From NCBI RefSeq assembly GCF_000003605.2, contig NW_003147284.1:141994-194419 (forward strand): DNA of 52,426 nucleotides, in the 5' to 3' direction. The translations under genes and the position numbers were made by a program. Each line of letters starts with the position of its first letter. Position 1 is the first letter of the stretch. Under the pieces are notes generated by a model that saw nothing but the letters and a program-made list of their open reading frames with translations, made no database searches and was not told where the DNA came from. Positions 22,621 to 37,500 of this stretch are shown in pieces. This DNA is from Saccoglossus kowalevskii. Lineage: Eukaryota; Hemichordata; Enteropneusta; Harrimaniidae.

Positions 22621-25272
22621 ACGCTAAGCTAATGCAACGTGAAACAAACACGACGCTAAGCTAATGCAACGTGAAACAAACACGACGCTAAGCTAATGCA
22701 ACGTGAAACAAACATGACGCAAAGCTAATGCAACGTGAAACAAACACGACGCGAAGTTAATGCAACGTGAAACAAACACGACGCTAAGCTAATGCAATGT
22801 GATACAAACACTACGCTAAGCTAATGCAACGTGAAACAAACACGACGCTAAGCTAATGCAACGTGAAACAAACACGACGCTAAGCTAATGCAACGTGATA
22901 CAAACGCGACGCTAAGCTAATACAACGTGAAACAAACGCGACGCTAAGCTAATGCAATGTGATACAAACACGACGCTAAGCTAATACAACGTGAAACAAA
23001 CGCGACGCTAAGCTAATACAACGTGAAACAAACACGACGCTAAGCTAATGCAACGTGAAACAAACACGACGCTAAGCTAATGCAACGTGAAACAAACACG
23101 ACGCTAAGCTAATGCAACGTGAAACAAACATAACGCTAAGCTAATGCAACGTAAAACAAACACGACGCTAAGCTAATGCAATGTGATACAAACACTACGC
23201 TAAGCTAATGCAACGTGAAACAAACACGACGCTAAGGTAATGCAACGTGAAACAAACACGACGCTAAGCTAATGCAACGTGAAACAAACACGACGCTAAG
23301 CTAATGCAACGTGAAACAAACATAACGCTAAGCTAATGCAACGTGAAACAAACACGACGCTAAGCTAATGCAACGTGAAACAAACACGACGCTAAGCTAA
23401 TGCAACGTGAAACAAACACGACGGTAAGCTAATACAACGTGAAACAAACACGACGCAAAGCTAATGCAACGTGAAACAAACACGACGCTAAGCTAATGCA
23501 ACGTGAAACAAACATGATGCTAAGCTAATGCAACGTGAAACAAACACGACGCTAAGCTATTGCAACGTGAAACAAACACGACGCTAAGCTAATGCAACGT
23601 GAAACAAACACGACGCTAAGCTAATGCAACGTGAAACAAACACGACGCTAAGCTAATGCAACGTGAAACAAACACGACGCTAAGCTAATGCAACGTGAAA
23701 CAAACACGACGCTAAGCTAATGCAACGTGAAACAAACACGACGCTAAGCTAATGCAACGTGAAACAAACACGACGCTAAGCTAATACAACGTGAAACAAA
23801 CACGACGCTAAGCTAATACAACGTGAAACAAACACGACGCGAAGCTAATGCAACGTGAAACAAACACGACGCTAAGCTAATGCAACGTGAAACAAACACG
23901 ACGCTAAGCTAATACAACGTGAAACAAACACGACGCTAAGCTAATGCAACGTGAAACAAACACGACGCAAAGCTAATGCAACGTGAAACAAACACGACGC
24001 TAAGCTAATGCAACGTGAAACACACACGACGCTAAGCTAATGCAATGTGAAACAAACACGACGCTAAGCTAATGCAACGTGAAACAAACACGACGCAAAG
24101 CTAATGCAACGTGAAACAAACACGACGGTAAGCTAATGCAACGTGAAACAAACACGACGCTAAGCTAATGCAACGTGAAACACACACGACGCTAAGCTAA
24201 TGCAACGTGAAACAAACACGACGCTAAGCTAATGCAACGTGAAACAAACACGACGCAAAGCTAATACAACGTGAAACAAACACGACGCTAAGCTAATGCA
24301 ACGTGAAACAAACACGACGCTAAGCTAATGCAACGTGAAACAAACATAACGCTAAGCTAATGCAACGTAAAACAAACACGACGCTAAGCTAATGCAATGT
24401 GATACAAACACTACGCTAAGCTAATGCAACGTGAAACAAACACGACGCTAAGCTAATGCAACGTGAAACAAACACGACGCTAAGCTAATGCAACGTGAAA
24501 CAAACACGACGCTAAGCTAATGCAACGTGAAACAAACACGACGCTAAGCTAATGCAACGTAAAACAAACACGACGCTAAGCTAATGCAATGTGATACAAA
24601 CACTACGCTAAGCTAATGCAATGTGAAACAAACACGACGCTAAGCTAATGCAACGTGAAACAAACGCGACGCTAAGCTAATGCAACGTGAAACAAACACG
24701 ACGCGAAGCTAATACAACGCGAAACAAACACGACGCAAAGCTAATGCAACGTGAAACAAACACGACGCTAAGCTAATGCAACGTGAAACAAACACGACGC
24801 TAAGCTAATGCAACGTAAAACAAACACGACGCTAAGCTAATGCAATGTGATACAAACACGACGCTAAGCTAATGCAACGTGAAACAAACACGACGCTAAG
24901 CTAATGCAACGTGATACAAACGCGACGCTAAGCTAATACACGTGAAACAAACGCGACGCTAAGCTAATGCAATGTGATACAAACACGACGCTAAGCTAAT
25001 GCAACGTGAAACAAACACGACGCAAATGCTAATGCAACGTGAAACAAACATGACGCAAAGCTAATGCAACGTGAAACAAACACGACGCTAAGCTAATGCA
25101 ACGTGAAACAAACACGACGCTAAGCTAATGCAACGTGAAACAAACACGACGCTAAGCTATTGCAACGTGAAACAAACACGACGCTAAGCTAATGCAACGT
25201 GAAACAAACACGACGCTAAGCTAATGCAACGTGAAACAAACACGACGCTAAGCTAATGCAACGTGAAACAAA

Positions 25273-25980
25273 CATAACGCTAAGCTAATACAACGTGAAA
25301 CAAACACGACGCTAAGCTAATGCAACGTGAAACAAACACGACGCTAAGCTAATGCAACGTGAAACAAACACGACGCTAAGCTAATACAACGTGAAACAAA
25401 CATAACGCTAAGCTATTGCAACGTGAAACAAACACGACGCTAAGCTAATGCAACGTGAAACAAACGCGACGCTAAGCTAATGCAACGTGAAACAAACACG
25501 ACGCTAAGCTAATGCAACGTGAAACAAACACGACGCTAAGCTAATGCAACGTGAAACACACACGACGCTAAGCTAATGCAACGTGAAACAAACACGACGC
25601 TAAGCTAATGCAACGTGAAACAAACACGACGCTAAGCTAATGCAACGTGAAACAAACACGACGCTAAGCTAATACAACGTGAAACAAACGCGACGCTAAG
25701 CTAATGCAACGTGAAACAAACACGACGCTAAGCTAATGCAACGTGAAACAAACACGACGCTAAGCTATTGCAACGTGAAACAAACACGACGCTAAGCTAT
25801 TGCAACGTGAAACAAACACGACGCTAAGCTAATGCAACGTGAAACAAACATGACGCAAAGCTAATACAACGTGAAACAAACACGACGCTAAGCTAATGCA
25901 ACGTGAAACAAACACGACGCTAAGCTAATGCAACGTGAAACAAACATGACGCAAAGCTAATACAACGTGAAACAAACACG
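25273..25980 (+). repeat. Satellite block U (copy 1 of 2)
   Basis: At least 700 bases, from CATAACG with TACAACG through CATAACGCTAAGCTATTG to CATGACGCAAAG with TACAACG, reappear at 31761-32468. Three markers give the same spacing of 6488 bases, which equals 203 units minus the 8 bases missing at 30250-30337. Confidence 0.85.
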
Positions 25981-28900
25981 ACGCTAAGCTAATGCAACGT
26001 GAAACAAACACGACGCTAAGCTAATGCAACGTGAAACAAACACGACGCTAAGCTAATGCAACGTGAAACAAACACGACGCTAAGCTAATGCAACGTGAAA
26101 CAAACACGACGCTAAGCTAATGCAACGTGAAACAAACACGACGCTAAGCTAATGCAACGTGAAACAAACACGACACTAAGCTAATGCAACGTGAAACAAA
26201 CGCGACGCTAAGCTAATGCAACGTGAAACAAACATGACGCTAAGCTAATGCAACGTGAAACAAACACGACGCTAAGCTAATGCAACGTGAAACAAACACG
26301 ACACTAAGCTAATGCAATGTGAAACAAACGCGACGCTAAGCTAATGCAACGTGAAACAAACACGACGCTAAGCTAATGCAACGTGAAACAAACGCGACGC
26401 TAAGCTAATGCAACGTGAAACAAACGCGACGCTAAGCTAATGCAACGTGAAACAAACATAACGCTAAGCTAATGCAACGTGAAACAAACACGACGCTAAG
26501 CTAATGCAACGTGAAACAAACACGACGCTAAGCTAATGCAACGTGAAACAAACATAACGCTAAGCTAATGCAACGTGAAACAAACACGACGCTAAGCTAA
26601 TGCAACGTGAAACAAACGCGACGCTAAGCTAATGCAACGTGAAACAAACACGACGCTAAGCTAATGCAACGTGAAACAAACATAACGCTAAGCTAATGCA
26701 ACGTGAAACAAACACGACGCTAAGCTAATGCAACGTAAAACAAACACGACGCTAAGCTAATGCAACGTGAAACAAACGCGACGCTAAGCTAATGCAACGT
26801 GAAACAAACACGACGCTAAGCTAATGCAACGTGAAACAAACACGACGCTAAGCTAATGCAACGTGAAACAAACACGACGCTAAGCTAATGCAACGTGAAA
26901 CAAACACGACGCTAAGCTAATGCAACGTGAAACAAACATAACGCAAAGCTATTGCAACGTGAAACAAACACGACGCTAAGCTAATGCAACGTGAAACAAA
27001 CATAACGCAAAGCTATTGCAACGTGAAACAAACACGACGCTAAGCTAATGCAACGTGAAACAAACGCGACGCTAAGCTAATGCAACGTGAAACAAACGCG
27101 ACGCTAAGCTAATGCAACGTGAAACAAACATAACGCTAAGCTAATGCAACGTGAAACAAACACGACGCTAAGCTAATGCAACGTGAAACAAACATGACGC
27201 TAAGCTAATGCAACGTGAAACAAACACGACGCTAAGCTAATGCAACGTGAAACAAACACGACGCTAAGCTAATGCAACGTGAAACAAACATAACGCTAAG
27301 CTAATGCAACGTGAAACAAACACGACGCTAAGCTATTGCAACGTGAAACAAACACGACGCTAAGCTAATGCAACGTGAAACAAACACGACGCTAAGCTAA
27401 TGCAACGTGAAACAAACACGACGCTAAGCTAATGCAACGTGAAACAAACATAACGCTAAGCTAATGCAACGTGATACAAACACGACGCTAAGCTAATGCA
27501 ACGTGAAACAAACACGACGCTAAGCTAATGCAACGTGAAACAAACACGACGCTAAGCTAATGCAACGTGAAACAAACACGACGCTAAGCTAATGCAACGT
27601 GAAACAAACACGACGCTAAGCTAATGCAACGTGAAACAAACATAACGCTAAGCTAATGCAACGTGAAACAAACACGACGCTAAGCTAATACAACGTGAAA
27701 CAAACACGACGCTAAGCTAATGCAACGTGAAACAAACATAACGCTAAGCTAATGCAACGTGAAACAAACACGACGCAAAGCTAATGCAACGTGAAACAAA
27801 CGCGACGCTAAGCTAATGCAACGTGAAACACACACGACGCTAAGCTAATGCAACGTGAAACAAACACGACGCTAAGCTAATGCAACGTGAAACAAACACG
27901 ACGCAAAGCTAATGCAACGTGAAACAAACACGACGCAAAGCTAATGCAACGTGAAACAAACGCGACGCTAAGCTAATGCAACGTGAAACACACACGACGC
28001 TAAGCTAATGCAACGTGAAACAAACACGACGCAAAGCTAATGCAACGTGAAACAAACGCGACGCTAAGCTAATGCAACGTGAAACACACACGACGCTAAG
28101 CTAATGCAACGTGAAACAAACACGACGCTAAGCTAATGCAACGTGAAACAAACACGACGCTAAGCTAATGCAACGTGAAACAAACATAACGCTAAGCTAA
28201 TGCAACGTGAAACAAACACGACGCTAAGCTAATGCAACGTGAAACAAACACGACGCTAAGCTAATGCAACGTGAAACAAACACGACGCTAAGCTAATGCA
28301 ACGTGAAACAAACACGACGCTAAGCTAATGCAACGTGAAACAAACACGACGCTAAGCTAATGCAACGTGAAACAAACATAACGCTAAGCTAATACAACGT
28401 GAAACAAACACGACGCTAAGCTAATGCAACGTGAAACAAACACGACGCTAAGCTAATGCAACGTGAAACAAACACGACGCTAAGCTAATGCAACGTGAAA
28501 CAAACACGACGCTAAGCTAATGCAACGTGAAACAAACACGACGCTAAGCTAATGCAACGTGAAACAAACACGACGCTAAGCTAATGCAACGTGAAACAAA
28601 CACGACGCTAAGCTAATGCAACGTGAAACAAACACTACGCTAAGCTATTGCAACGTGAAACAAACACGACGCTAAGCTAATGCAACGTGAAACAAACACG
28701 ACGCTAAGCTAATGCAACGTGAAACAAACACGACGCTAAGCTAATGCAACGTGAAACAAACACGACGCTAAGCTAATGCAACGTGAAACAAACACGACGC
28801 TAAGCTAATGCAACGTGAAACAAACACGACGCAAAGCTAATGCAACGTGATACAAACACGACGCTAAGCTAATGCAACGTGAAACAAACACGACGCTAAG

Positions 28901-30249
28901 CTAATGCAACGTGAAACAAACACGACGCTAAGCTAATGCAACGTGAAACAAACATAACGCTAAGCTAATGCAACGTGAAACAAACACGACGCTAAGCTAA
29001 TGCAACGTGAAACAAACACGACGCTAAGCTAATGCAACGTGAAACAAACATAACGCTAAGCTAATGCAACGTGAAACAAACACGACGCTAAGCTAATGCA
29101 ACGTGAAACAAACACGACGCTAAGCTAATGCAACGTGAAACAAACACGACGCTAAGCTAATGCAACGTGAAACAAACATGACGCAAAGCTAATGCAACGT
29201 GAAACAAACACGACGCTAAGGTAATGCAACGTGAAACAAACACGACGCAAAGCTAATGCAACGTGAAACAAACATGACGCAAAGCTAATGCAACGTGAAA
29301 CAAACACGACGGTAAGCTAATGCAACGTGAAACAAACACGACGCTAAGCTAATACAACGTGAAACAAACACGACGCTAAGCTAATGCAACGTGAAACAAA
29401 CACGACGCTAAGCTAATGCAACGTGAAACAAACACGACGCTAAGCTAATGCAACGTGAAACAAACACGACGCTCAGTTAATACAGCGTGAAACAAACACG
29501 ACGCTAAGCTAATGCAACGTGAAACAAACACGACGCTAAGCTAATACAACGTGAAACAAACACGACGCTCAGTTAATACAGCGTGAAACAAACACGACGC
29601 TAAGCTAATGCAACGTGAAACAAACACGACGCAAAGCTAATACAACGTGAAACAAACGCGACGCTAAGCTAATGCAACGTGAAACAAACACGACGCTAAG
29701 CTAATGCAACGTGAAACAAACACGACGCTAAGCTAATGCAACGTGAAACAAACACGACGGTAAGCTAATACAACGTGAAACAAACACGACGCTAAGCTAA
29801 TGCAACGTGAAACAAACACGACGCTAAGCTAATACAACGTGAAACAAACACGACGGTAAGCTAATACAACGTGAAACAAACACGACGCTAAGCTAATGCA
29901 ACGTGAAACAAACACGACGCTAAGCTAATGCAACGTGAAACAAACACGACGCAAAGCTAATGCAACGTGAAACAAACATAACGCTAAGCTAATGCAACGT
30001 GAAACAAACGCGACGCTAAGCTAATGCAACGTGAAACAAACACGACGCTAAGCTAATGCAACGTGAAACAAACACGACGCTAAGCTAATGCAACGTGAAA
30101 CAAACACGACGCTAAGCTATTGCAACGTGAAACAAACACGACGCTAAGCTAATGCAACGTGAAACAAACACGACGGTAAGCTAATGCAACGTGAAACAAA
30201 CATGACGCAAAGCTAATGCAACGTGAAACAAACACGACGCTAAGCTAAT

Positions 30250-30337
30250 GCACGTGAAACAACACGACGCTAAGCTAATGCACGTGAAACAACACGACGC
30301 AAGCTATGCACGTGAAACAACACGACGCTAAGCTAAT
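30250..30337 (+). other. Cluster of short monomers, probable consensus errors
   Basis: Three successive monomers are 30, 28 and 30 bases long. Each lost one base from runs of A (GCACG for GCAACG, AAACAACAC for AAACAAACAC) and the middle one also lost T and A near GCTAAGCTAAT. Repeated loss within runs in adjacent units is typical of unpolished long-read sequence. Confidence 0.7.
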
Positions 30338-33300
30338 GCAACGTGAAACAAACACGACGCTAAGCTAATACAACGCGAAACAAACACGACGCTAAGCTAA
30401 TGCAACGTGAAACAAACATGACGCAAAGCTATTGCAACGTGAAACAAACACGACGCTAAGCTAATGCAACGTGAAACAAACACGACGCTAAGCTAATGCA
30501 ACGTGAAACAAACACGACGCTAAGCTAATGCAACGTGAAACAAACACGACGCTAAGCTAATGCAATGTGAAACAAACACGACGCTAAGCTAATGCAACGT
30601 GCAACAAACACGACGCTAAGCTAATGCGGTGTGAAACAAATACGACGCTAAGCTAATACCAAATGGGACTAACACGACGCTAAGGTAATGCAACGTGAAA
30701 CAAACACGACGCTAAGCTAATGCAACGTGAAACAAACACGACGCTAAGCTAATGCAACGTGAAACAAACGCGACGCTAAGCTAATGCAACGTGAAACAAA
30801 CACGACGCTAAGCTAATGCAACGTGAAACAAACACGACGCTAAGCTAATGCAACGTGAAACAAACATAACGCTAAGCTAATGCAACGTGAAACAAACATG
30901 ACGCTAAGCTAATGCAACGTGAAACAAACACGACGCTAAGCTAATGCAACGTGAAACAAACACGACGCTAAGCTAATGCAACGTGAAACAAACACGACGC
31001 TAAGCTAATACAACGTGAAACAAACACGACGCTAAGCTAATGCAACGTGAAACAAACACGACGCTAAGCTAATGCAACGTGAAACAAACACGACGCTAAG
31101 CTATTGCAACGTGAAACAAACACGACGCTAAGCTAATGCAACGTGAAACAAACGCGACGCTAAGCTAATGCAACGTGAAACACACACGACGCTAAGCTAA
31201 TGCAACGTAAAACAAACACGACGCTAAGCTAATGCAACGTGAAACAAACACGACGCTAAGCTAATGCAACGTGAAACAAACATAACGCTAAGCTAATGCA
31301 ACGTGAAACAAACACGACGCTAAGCTAATGCAACGTGAAACAAACACGACGCTAAGCTAATACAACGTGAAACAAACGCGACGCTAAGCTAATACAACGT
31401 GAAACAAACACGACGCAAAGCTAATGCAACGTGAAACAAACATAACGCTAAGCTAATGCAACGTGAAACAAACACGACGCTAAGCTAATGCAACGTGAAA
31501 CAAACATAACGCTAAGCTAATGCAACGTGAAACAAACACGACGCTAAGCTATTGCAACGTGAAACAAACGCGACGCTAAGCTAATGCAACGTGAAACAAA
31601 CACGACGCTAAGCTAATGCAACGTGAAACAAACACGACGCTAAGCTAATGCAACGTGAAACAAACACGACGCTAAGCTAATGCAACGTGAAACAAACATA
31701 ACGCTAAGCTAATGCAACGTGAAACAAACACGACGCTAAGCTAATGCAACGTGAAACAAACATAACGCTAAGCTAATACAACGTGAAACAAACACGACGC
31801 TAAGCTAATGCAACGTGAAACAAACACGACGCTAAGCTAATGCAACGTGAAACAAACACGACGCTAAGCTAATACAACGTGAAACAAACATAACGCTAAG
31901 CTATTGCAACGTGAAACAAACACGACGCTAAGCTAATGCAACGTGAAACAAACGCGACGCTAAGCTAATGCAACGTGAAACAAACACGACGCTAAGCTAA
32001 TGCAACGTGAAACAAACACGACGCTAAGCTAATGCAACGTGAAACACACACGACGCTAAGCTAATGCAACGTGAAACAAACACGACGCTAAGCTAATGCA
32101 ACGTGAAACAAACACGACGCTAAGCTAATGCAACGTGAAACAAACACGACGCTAAGCTAATACAACGTGAAACAAACGCGACGCTAAGCTAATGCAACGT
32201 GAAACAAACACGACGCTAAGCTAATGCAACGTGAAACAAACACGACGCTAAGCTATTGCAACGTGAAACAAACACGACGCTAAGCTATTGCAACGTGAAA
32301 CAAACACGACGCTAAGCTAATGCAACGTGAAACAAACATGACGCAAAGCTAATACAACGTGAAACAAACACGACGCTAAGCTAATGCAACGTGAAACAAA
32401 CACGACGCTAAGCTAATGCAACGTGAAACAAACATGACGCAAAGCTAATACAACGTGAAACAAACACGACGCTAAGCTAATGCAACGTGAAACAAACACG
32501 ACGCTAAGCTAATGCAACGTGAAACAAACACGACGCTAAGCTAATGCAACGTGAAACAAACACGACGCTAAGCTAATGCAACGTGAAACAAACACGACGC
32601 TAAGCTAATGCAACGTGAAACAAACACGACGCTAAGCTAATGCAACGTGAAACAAACACGACGCTAAGCTAATGCAACGTGAAACAAACACGACGCTAAG
32701 CTAATGCAACGTGAAACAAACACGACGCTAAGCTAATGCAACGTGAAACAAACACGACGCTAAGCTAATACAACGTGAAACAAACACGACGGTAAGCTAA
32801 TACAACGTGAAACAAACACGACGCTAAGCTAATGCAACGTGAAACAAACACGACGCTAAGCTAATGCAACGTGAAACAAACACGACGCTAAGCTAATGCA
32901 ACGTGAAACAAACACGACGCTAAGCTAATGCAACGTGAAACAAACGCGACGCTAAGCTAATGCAACGTGAAACAAACACGACGCTAAGCTAATGCAACGT
33001 GAAACAAACACGACGCTAAGCTAATGCAACGTGAAACAAACACGACGCTAAGCTAATGCAACGTGAAACAAACACGACGCTAAGCTAATGCAACGTGAAA
33101 CAAACATGACGCAAAGCTATTGCAACGTGAAACAAACACGACGCTAAGCTAATGCAACGTGAAACAAACATAACGCTAAGCTAATGCAACGTGAAACAAA
33201 CACGACGCTAAGCTAATACAACGTGAAACAAACACGACGCTAAGCTAATACGGTGTGAAACAAACACGACGCTAAGCTAATACAACGTGAAACAAACACG

Positions 33301-36300
33301 ACGCTAAGCTAATGCAACGTGAAACAAACATGACGCAAAGCTAATGCAACGTGAAACAAACACGACGCTAAGCTAATGCAACGTGAAACAAACACGACGC
33401 TAAGGTAATGCAACGTGAAACAAACACGACGCTAAGCTAATGCAACGTGAAACAAACACGACGCTAAGCTAATGCAACGTGAAACAAACACGACGCTAAG
33501 CTAATGCAACGTGAAACAAACGCGACGCTAAGCTAATGCAACGTGAAACAAATACGACGCTAAGCTAATACAACGTGAAACAAACGCGACGCTAAGCTAA
33601 TGCAACGTGAAACAAACACGACGCTAAGCTAATACAACGTGAAACAAACACGACGCTAAGCTAATGCAACGTGAAACAAACACGACGCTAAGCTAATGCA
33701 ACGTGAAACAAACACGACGCTAAGCTAATGCAACGTGAAACAAACACGACGCTAAGCTAATGCAACGTGAAACAAACATGACGCTAAGCTAATGCAACGT
33801 GAAACAAACACGACGCTAAGCTAATGCAACGTGAAACAAACACGACGCTAAGCTAATGCAACGTGAAACAAACACGAAGCTAAGCTAATGCAACGTGAAA
33901 CAAACGCGACGCTAAGCTAATGCAACGTGAAACAAATACGAGGCTAAGCCAATTCAACGTGAAACAAACACGACGCTAAGCTAATGCAACGTGAAACAAA
34001 CACGACGCTAAGCTAATGCAACGTGAAACAAACACGACGCTAAGCTAATGCAACGTGAAACAAACACGACGCTAAGCTAATGCAACGTGAAACAAACACG
34101 ACGCTAAGCTAATGCAACGTGAAACAAACACGACGCTAAGCTAATGCAACGTGAAACAAACACGACGCTAAGCTAATGCAACGTGAAACAAACACGACGC
34201 TAAGCTAATGCAACGTGAAACAAACACGACGCTAAGCTAATGCAACGTGAAACAAACACGACGCTAAGCTAATGCAACGTGAAACAAACACGACGCTAAG
34301 CTAATGCAACGTGAAACAAACACGACGCTAAGCTAATGCAACGTGAAACAAACACGACGCTAAGCTAATGCAACGTGAAACAAACATGACGCTAAGCTAA
34401 TGCAACGTGAAACAAACACGACGCTAAGCTAATGCAACGTGAAACAAACACGACGCTAAGCTAATGCAACGTGAAACAAATACGACGCTAAGCTAATGCA
34501 ATGTGAAACAAACACTACGCTAAGCTAATGCAACGTGAAACAAACACGACGCTAAGCTAATGCAACGTGAAACAAACACGACGGTAAGCTAATACAACGT
34601 AAAACAAATACGACGCTAAGCTAATGCAATGTGAAACAAACACTACGCTAAGCTAATGCAACGTGAAACAAACACGACGCTAAGCTAATGCAACGTGAAA
34701 CAAACACGACGCTAAGCTAATGCAACGTGAAACAAACACGACGCTAAGCTAATGCAACGTGAAACAAACACGACGCTAAGCTAATGCAACGTGAAACAAA
34801 CACGACGCTAAGCTAATGCAACGTGAAACAAACACGACGCTAAGCTAATGCAACGTGAAACAAACACGACGCTAAGCTAATGCAACGTGAAACAAACACG
34901 ACGCTAAGCTAATGCAACGTGAAACAAACATAACGCTAAGCTAATGCAACGTGAAACAAACACGACGCTAAGCTAATGCAACGTGAAACAAACACGACGC
35001 AAAGCTAATGCAACGTGAAACAAACACGACGCTAAGGTAATGCAACGTAAAACAAACACGACGCTAAGCTAATGCAATGTGAAACAAACATAACGCTAAG
35101 CTAATGCAACGTGAAACAAATACGACGCTAAGCTAATGCAATGTGAAACAAACGCGACGCTAAGCTAATGCAACGTGAAACAAACACGACGCTAAGCTAA
35201 TACAACGTGAAACAAACACGACGCTAAGCTAATGCAATGTGAAACAAACATAACGCTAAGCTAATGCAACGTGAAACAAATACGACGCTAAGCTAATGCA
35301 ATGTGAAACAAACGCGACGCTAAGCTAATGCAACGTGAAACAAACATAACGCTAAGCTAATGCAACGTGAAACAAACATAACGCTAAGCTAATGCAACGT
35401 GAAACAAATACGACGCTAAGCTAATGCAATGTGAAACAAACGCGACGCTAAGCTAATGCAACGTGAAACAAACACGACGCTAAGCTAATGCAACGTGAAA
35501 CAAACACGACGCTAAGCTAATGCAACGTGAAACAAACACGACGCTAAGCTAATGCAACGTGAAACAAACACGACGCTAAGCTAATACAACGTGAAACAAA
35601 CACGACGCTAAGCTAATGCAACGTGAAACAAACACGACGCTAAGCTAATGCAACGTGAAACAAACACGACGCTAAGCTAATGCAACGTGAAACAAACACG
35701 ACGCTAAGCTAATGCAACGTGAAACAAACACGACGCTAAGCTAATACAACGTGAAACAAACACGACGCTAAGCTAATGCAACGTGAAACAAACACGACGC
35801 TAAGCTAATGCAACGTGAAACAAACATAACGCTAAGCTAATGCAACGTGAAACAAACACGACGCTAAGCTAATGCAACGTGAAACAAACACGACGCGAAG
35901 CTAATGCAACGTGAAACAAACACGACGCTAAGCTAATGCAACGTGAAACAAACACGACGCTAAGCTAATGCAACGTGAAACAAACACGACGCTAAGCTAA
36001 TGCAACGTGAAACAAACACGACGCTAAGCTAATGCAACGTGAAACAAACACGACGCTAAGCTAATACAACGTGAAACAAACACGACGCTAAGCTAATGCA
36101 ACGTGAAACAAACACGACGCTAAGCTAATGCAACGTGAAACAAACGCGACGCTAAGCTAATGCAACGTGAAACACACACGACGCTAAGCTAATGCAACGT
36201 GAAACAAACACGACGCTAAGCTAATGCAACGTGAAACAAACACGACGCTAAGCTAATGCAACATGAAACAAACATAACGCTAAGCTAATGCAACGTGAAA

Positions 36301-36709
36301 CAAACACGACGCTAAGCTAATGCAACGTGAAACAAACACGACGCTAAGCTAATGCAACGTGAAACAAACACGACGCTAAGCTAATGCAACGTGAAACAAA
36401 CACGACGCTAAGCTAATGCAACGTGAAACAAACACGACGCTAAGCTAATGCAACGTGAAACAAACATAACGCTAAGCTAATACAACGTGAAACAAACACG
36501 ACGCTAAGCTAATGCAACGTGAAACAAACACGACGCTAAGCTAATGCAACGTGAAACAAACACGACGCTAAGCTAATGCAACGTGAAACAAACACGACGC
36601 TAAGCTAATGCAACGTGAAACAAACACGACGCTAAGCTAATGCAACGTGAAACAAACACGACGCTAAGCTAATGCAACGTGAAACAAACACGACGCTAAG
36701 CTAATGCAA

Positions 36710-36950
36710 CGTAAAACAAACACGACGCTAAGCTAATGCAATGTGAAACAAACACGAGGCTAAGCTAATGCAACGCGAAACAAACACGACGCTAAGCTAA
36801 TGCAACGCGAAACAAACACGACGCTAAGCTAATGGAGCGTAAAACAAACACTACGGCTAAGCTAATGCAACGTGCAACAAACACGACGCTAAGCTAATTC
36901 AACGTGAAACAAACACGACGCTAAGCTAATGCAGCGTGAAACAAACATAA
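36710..36950 (+). repeat. Satellite block T (copy 2 of 2)
   Basis: Same order of rare monomers as 22381-22620, including the 33-base monomer with CTACGGCTAAG. Confidence 0.9.
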
Positions 36951-36984
36951 CGCTAAGCTAATGCAACGTGAAACAAACACGACG

Positions 36985-37500
36985 CTAAGCTAATTCAACG
37001 TGAAACAAACACGACGCTAAGTTAATACAGCGTGAAACAAACACGACGCTAATCTAATGAACGTAAACAAACACGACGCTAAGTTAATACAGCGTGAAAC
37101 AAACACGACGCTAAGCTAATTCAACGTGAAACAAACACGACGCTAAGCCAATGCAACGTGAAACAAACACGACGCTAATCTAATGAACGTAAACAAACAC
37201 GACGCTCAGTTAATACAGCGTGAAACAAACACGACGCTCAGTTAATACAGCGTGAAACAAACACGACGCTAAGCTAATTCAACGTGAAACAAACACGACG
37301 CTAAGCCAATGCAACGTGAAACAAACACGACGCTAAGCTAATGCAACGTGAAACAAACACGACGCTAAGCTAATTCAACGTGAAACAAACACGACGCTAA
37401 GCTAATGCAACGTGAAACAAACACGACGCTAAGCTAATGCAACGTGAAACAAACACGACGCTAAGCTAATTCAACGTGAAACAAACACGACGCTAAGCTA
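36985..37500 (+). repeat. Locally distinctive zone of the array
   Basis: This zone is enriched for monomers that are rare elsewhere: AATTCAACG, GCCAATGCAACG, GTTAATACAGCG and two 30-base monomers with CTAATCTAATGAACGTAAAC. The CAGTTAATACAGCG type also appears at about 29470 and 29570. CTAATCTAAT is otherwise seen mainly in the decayed left edge. Confidence 0.7.
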
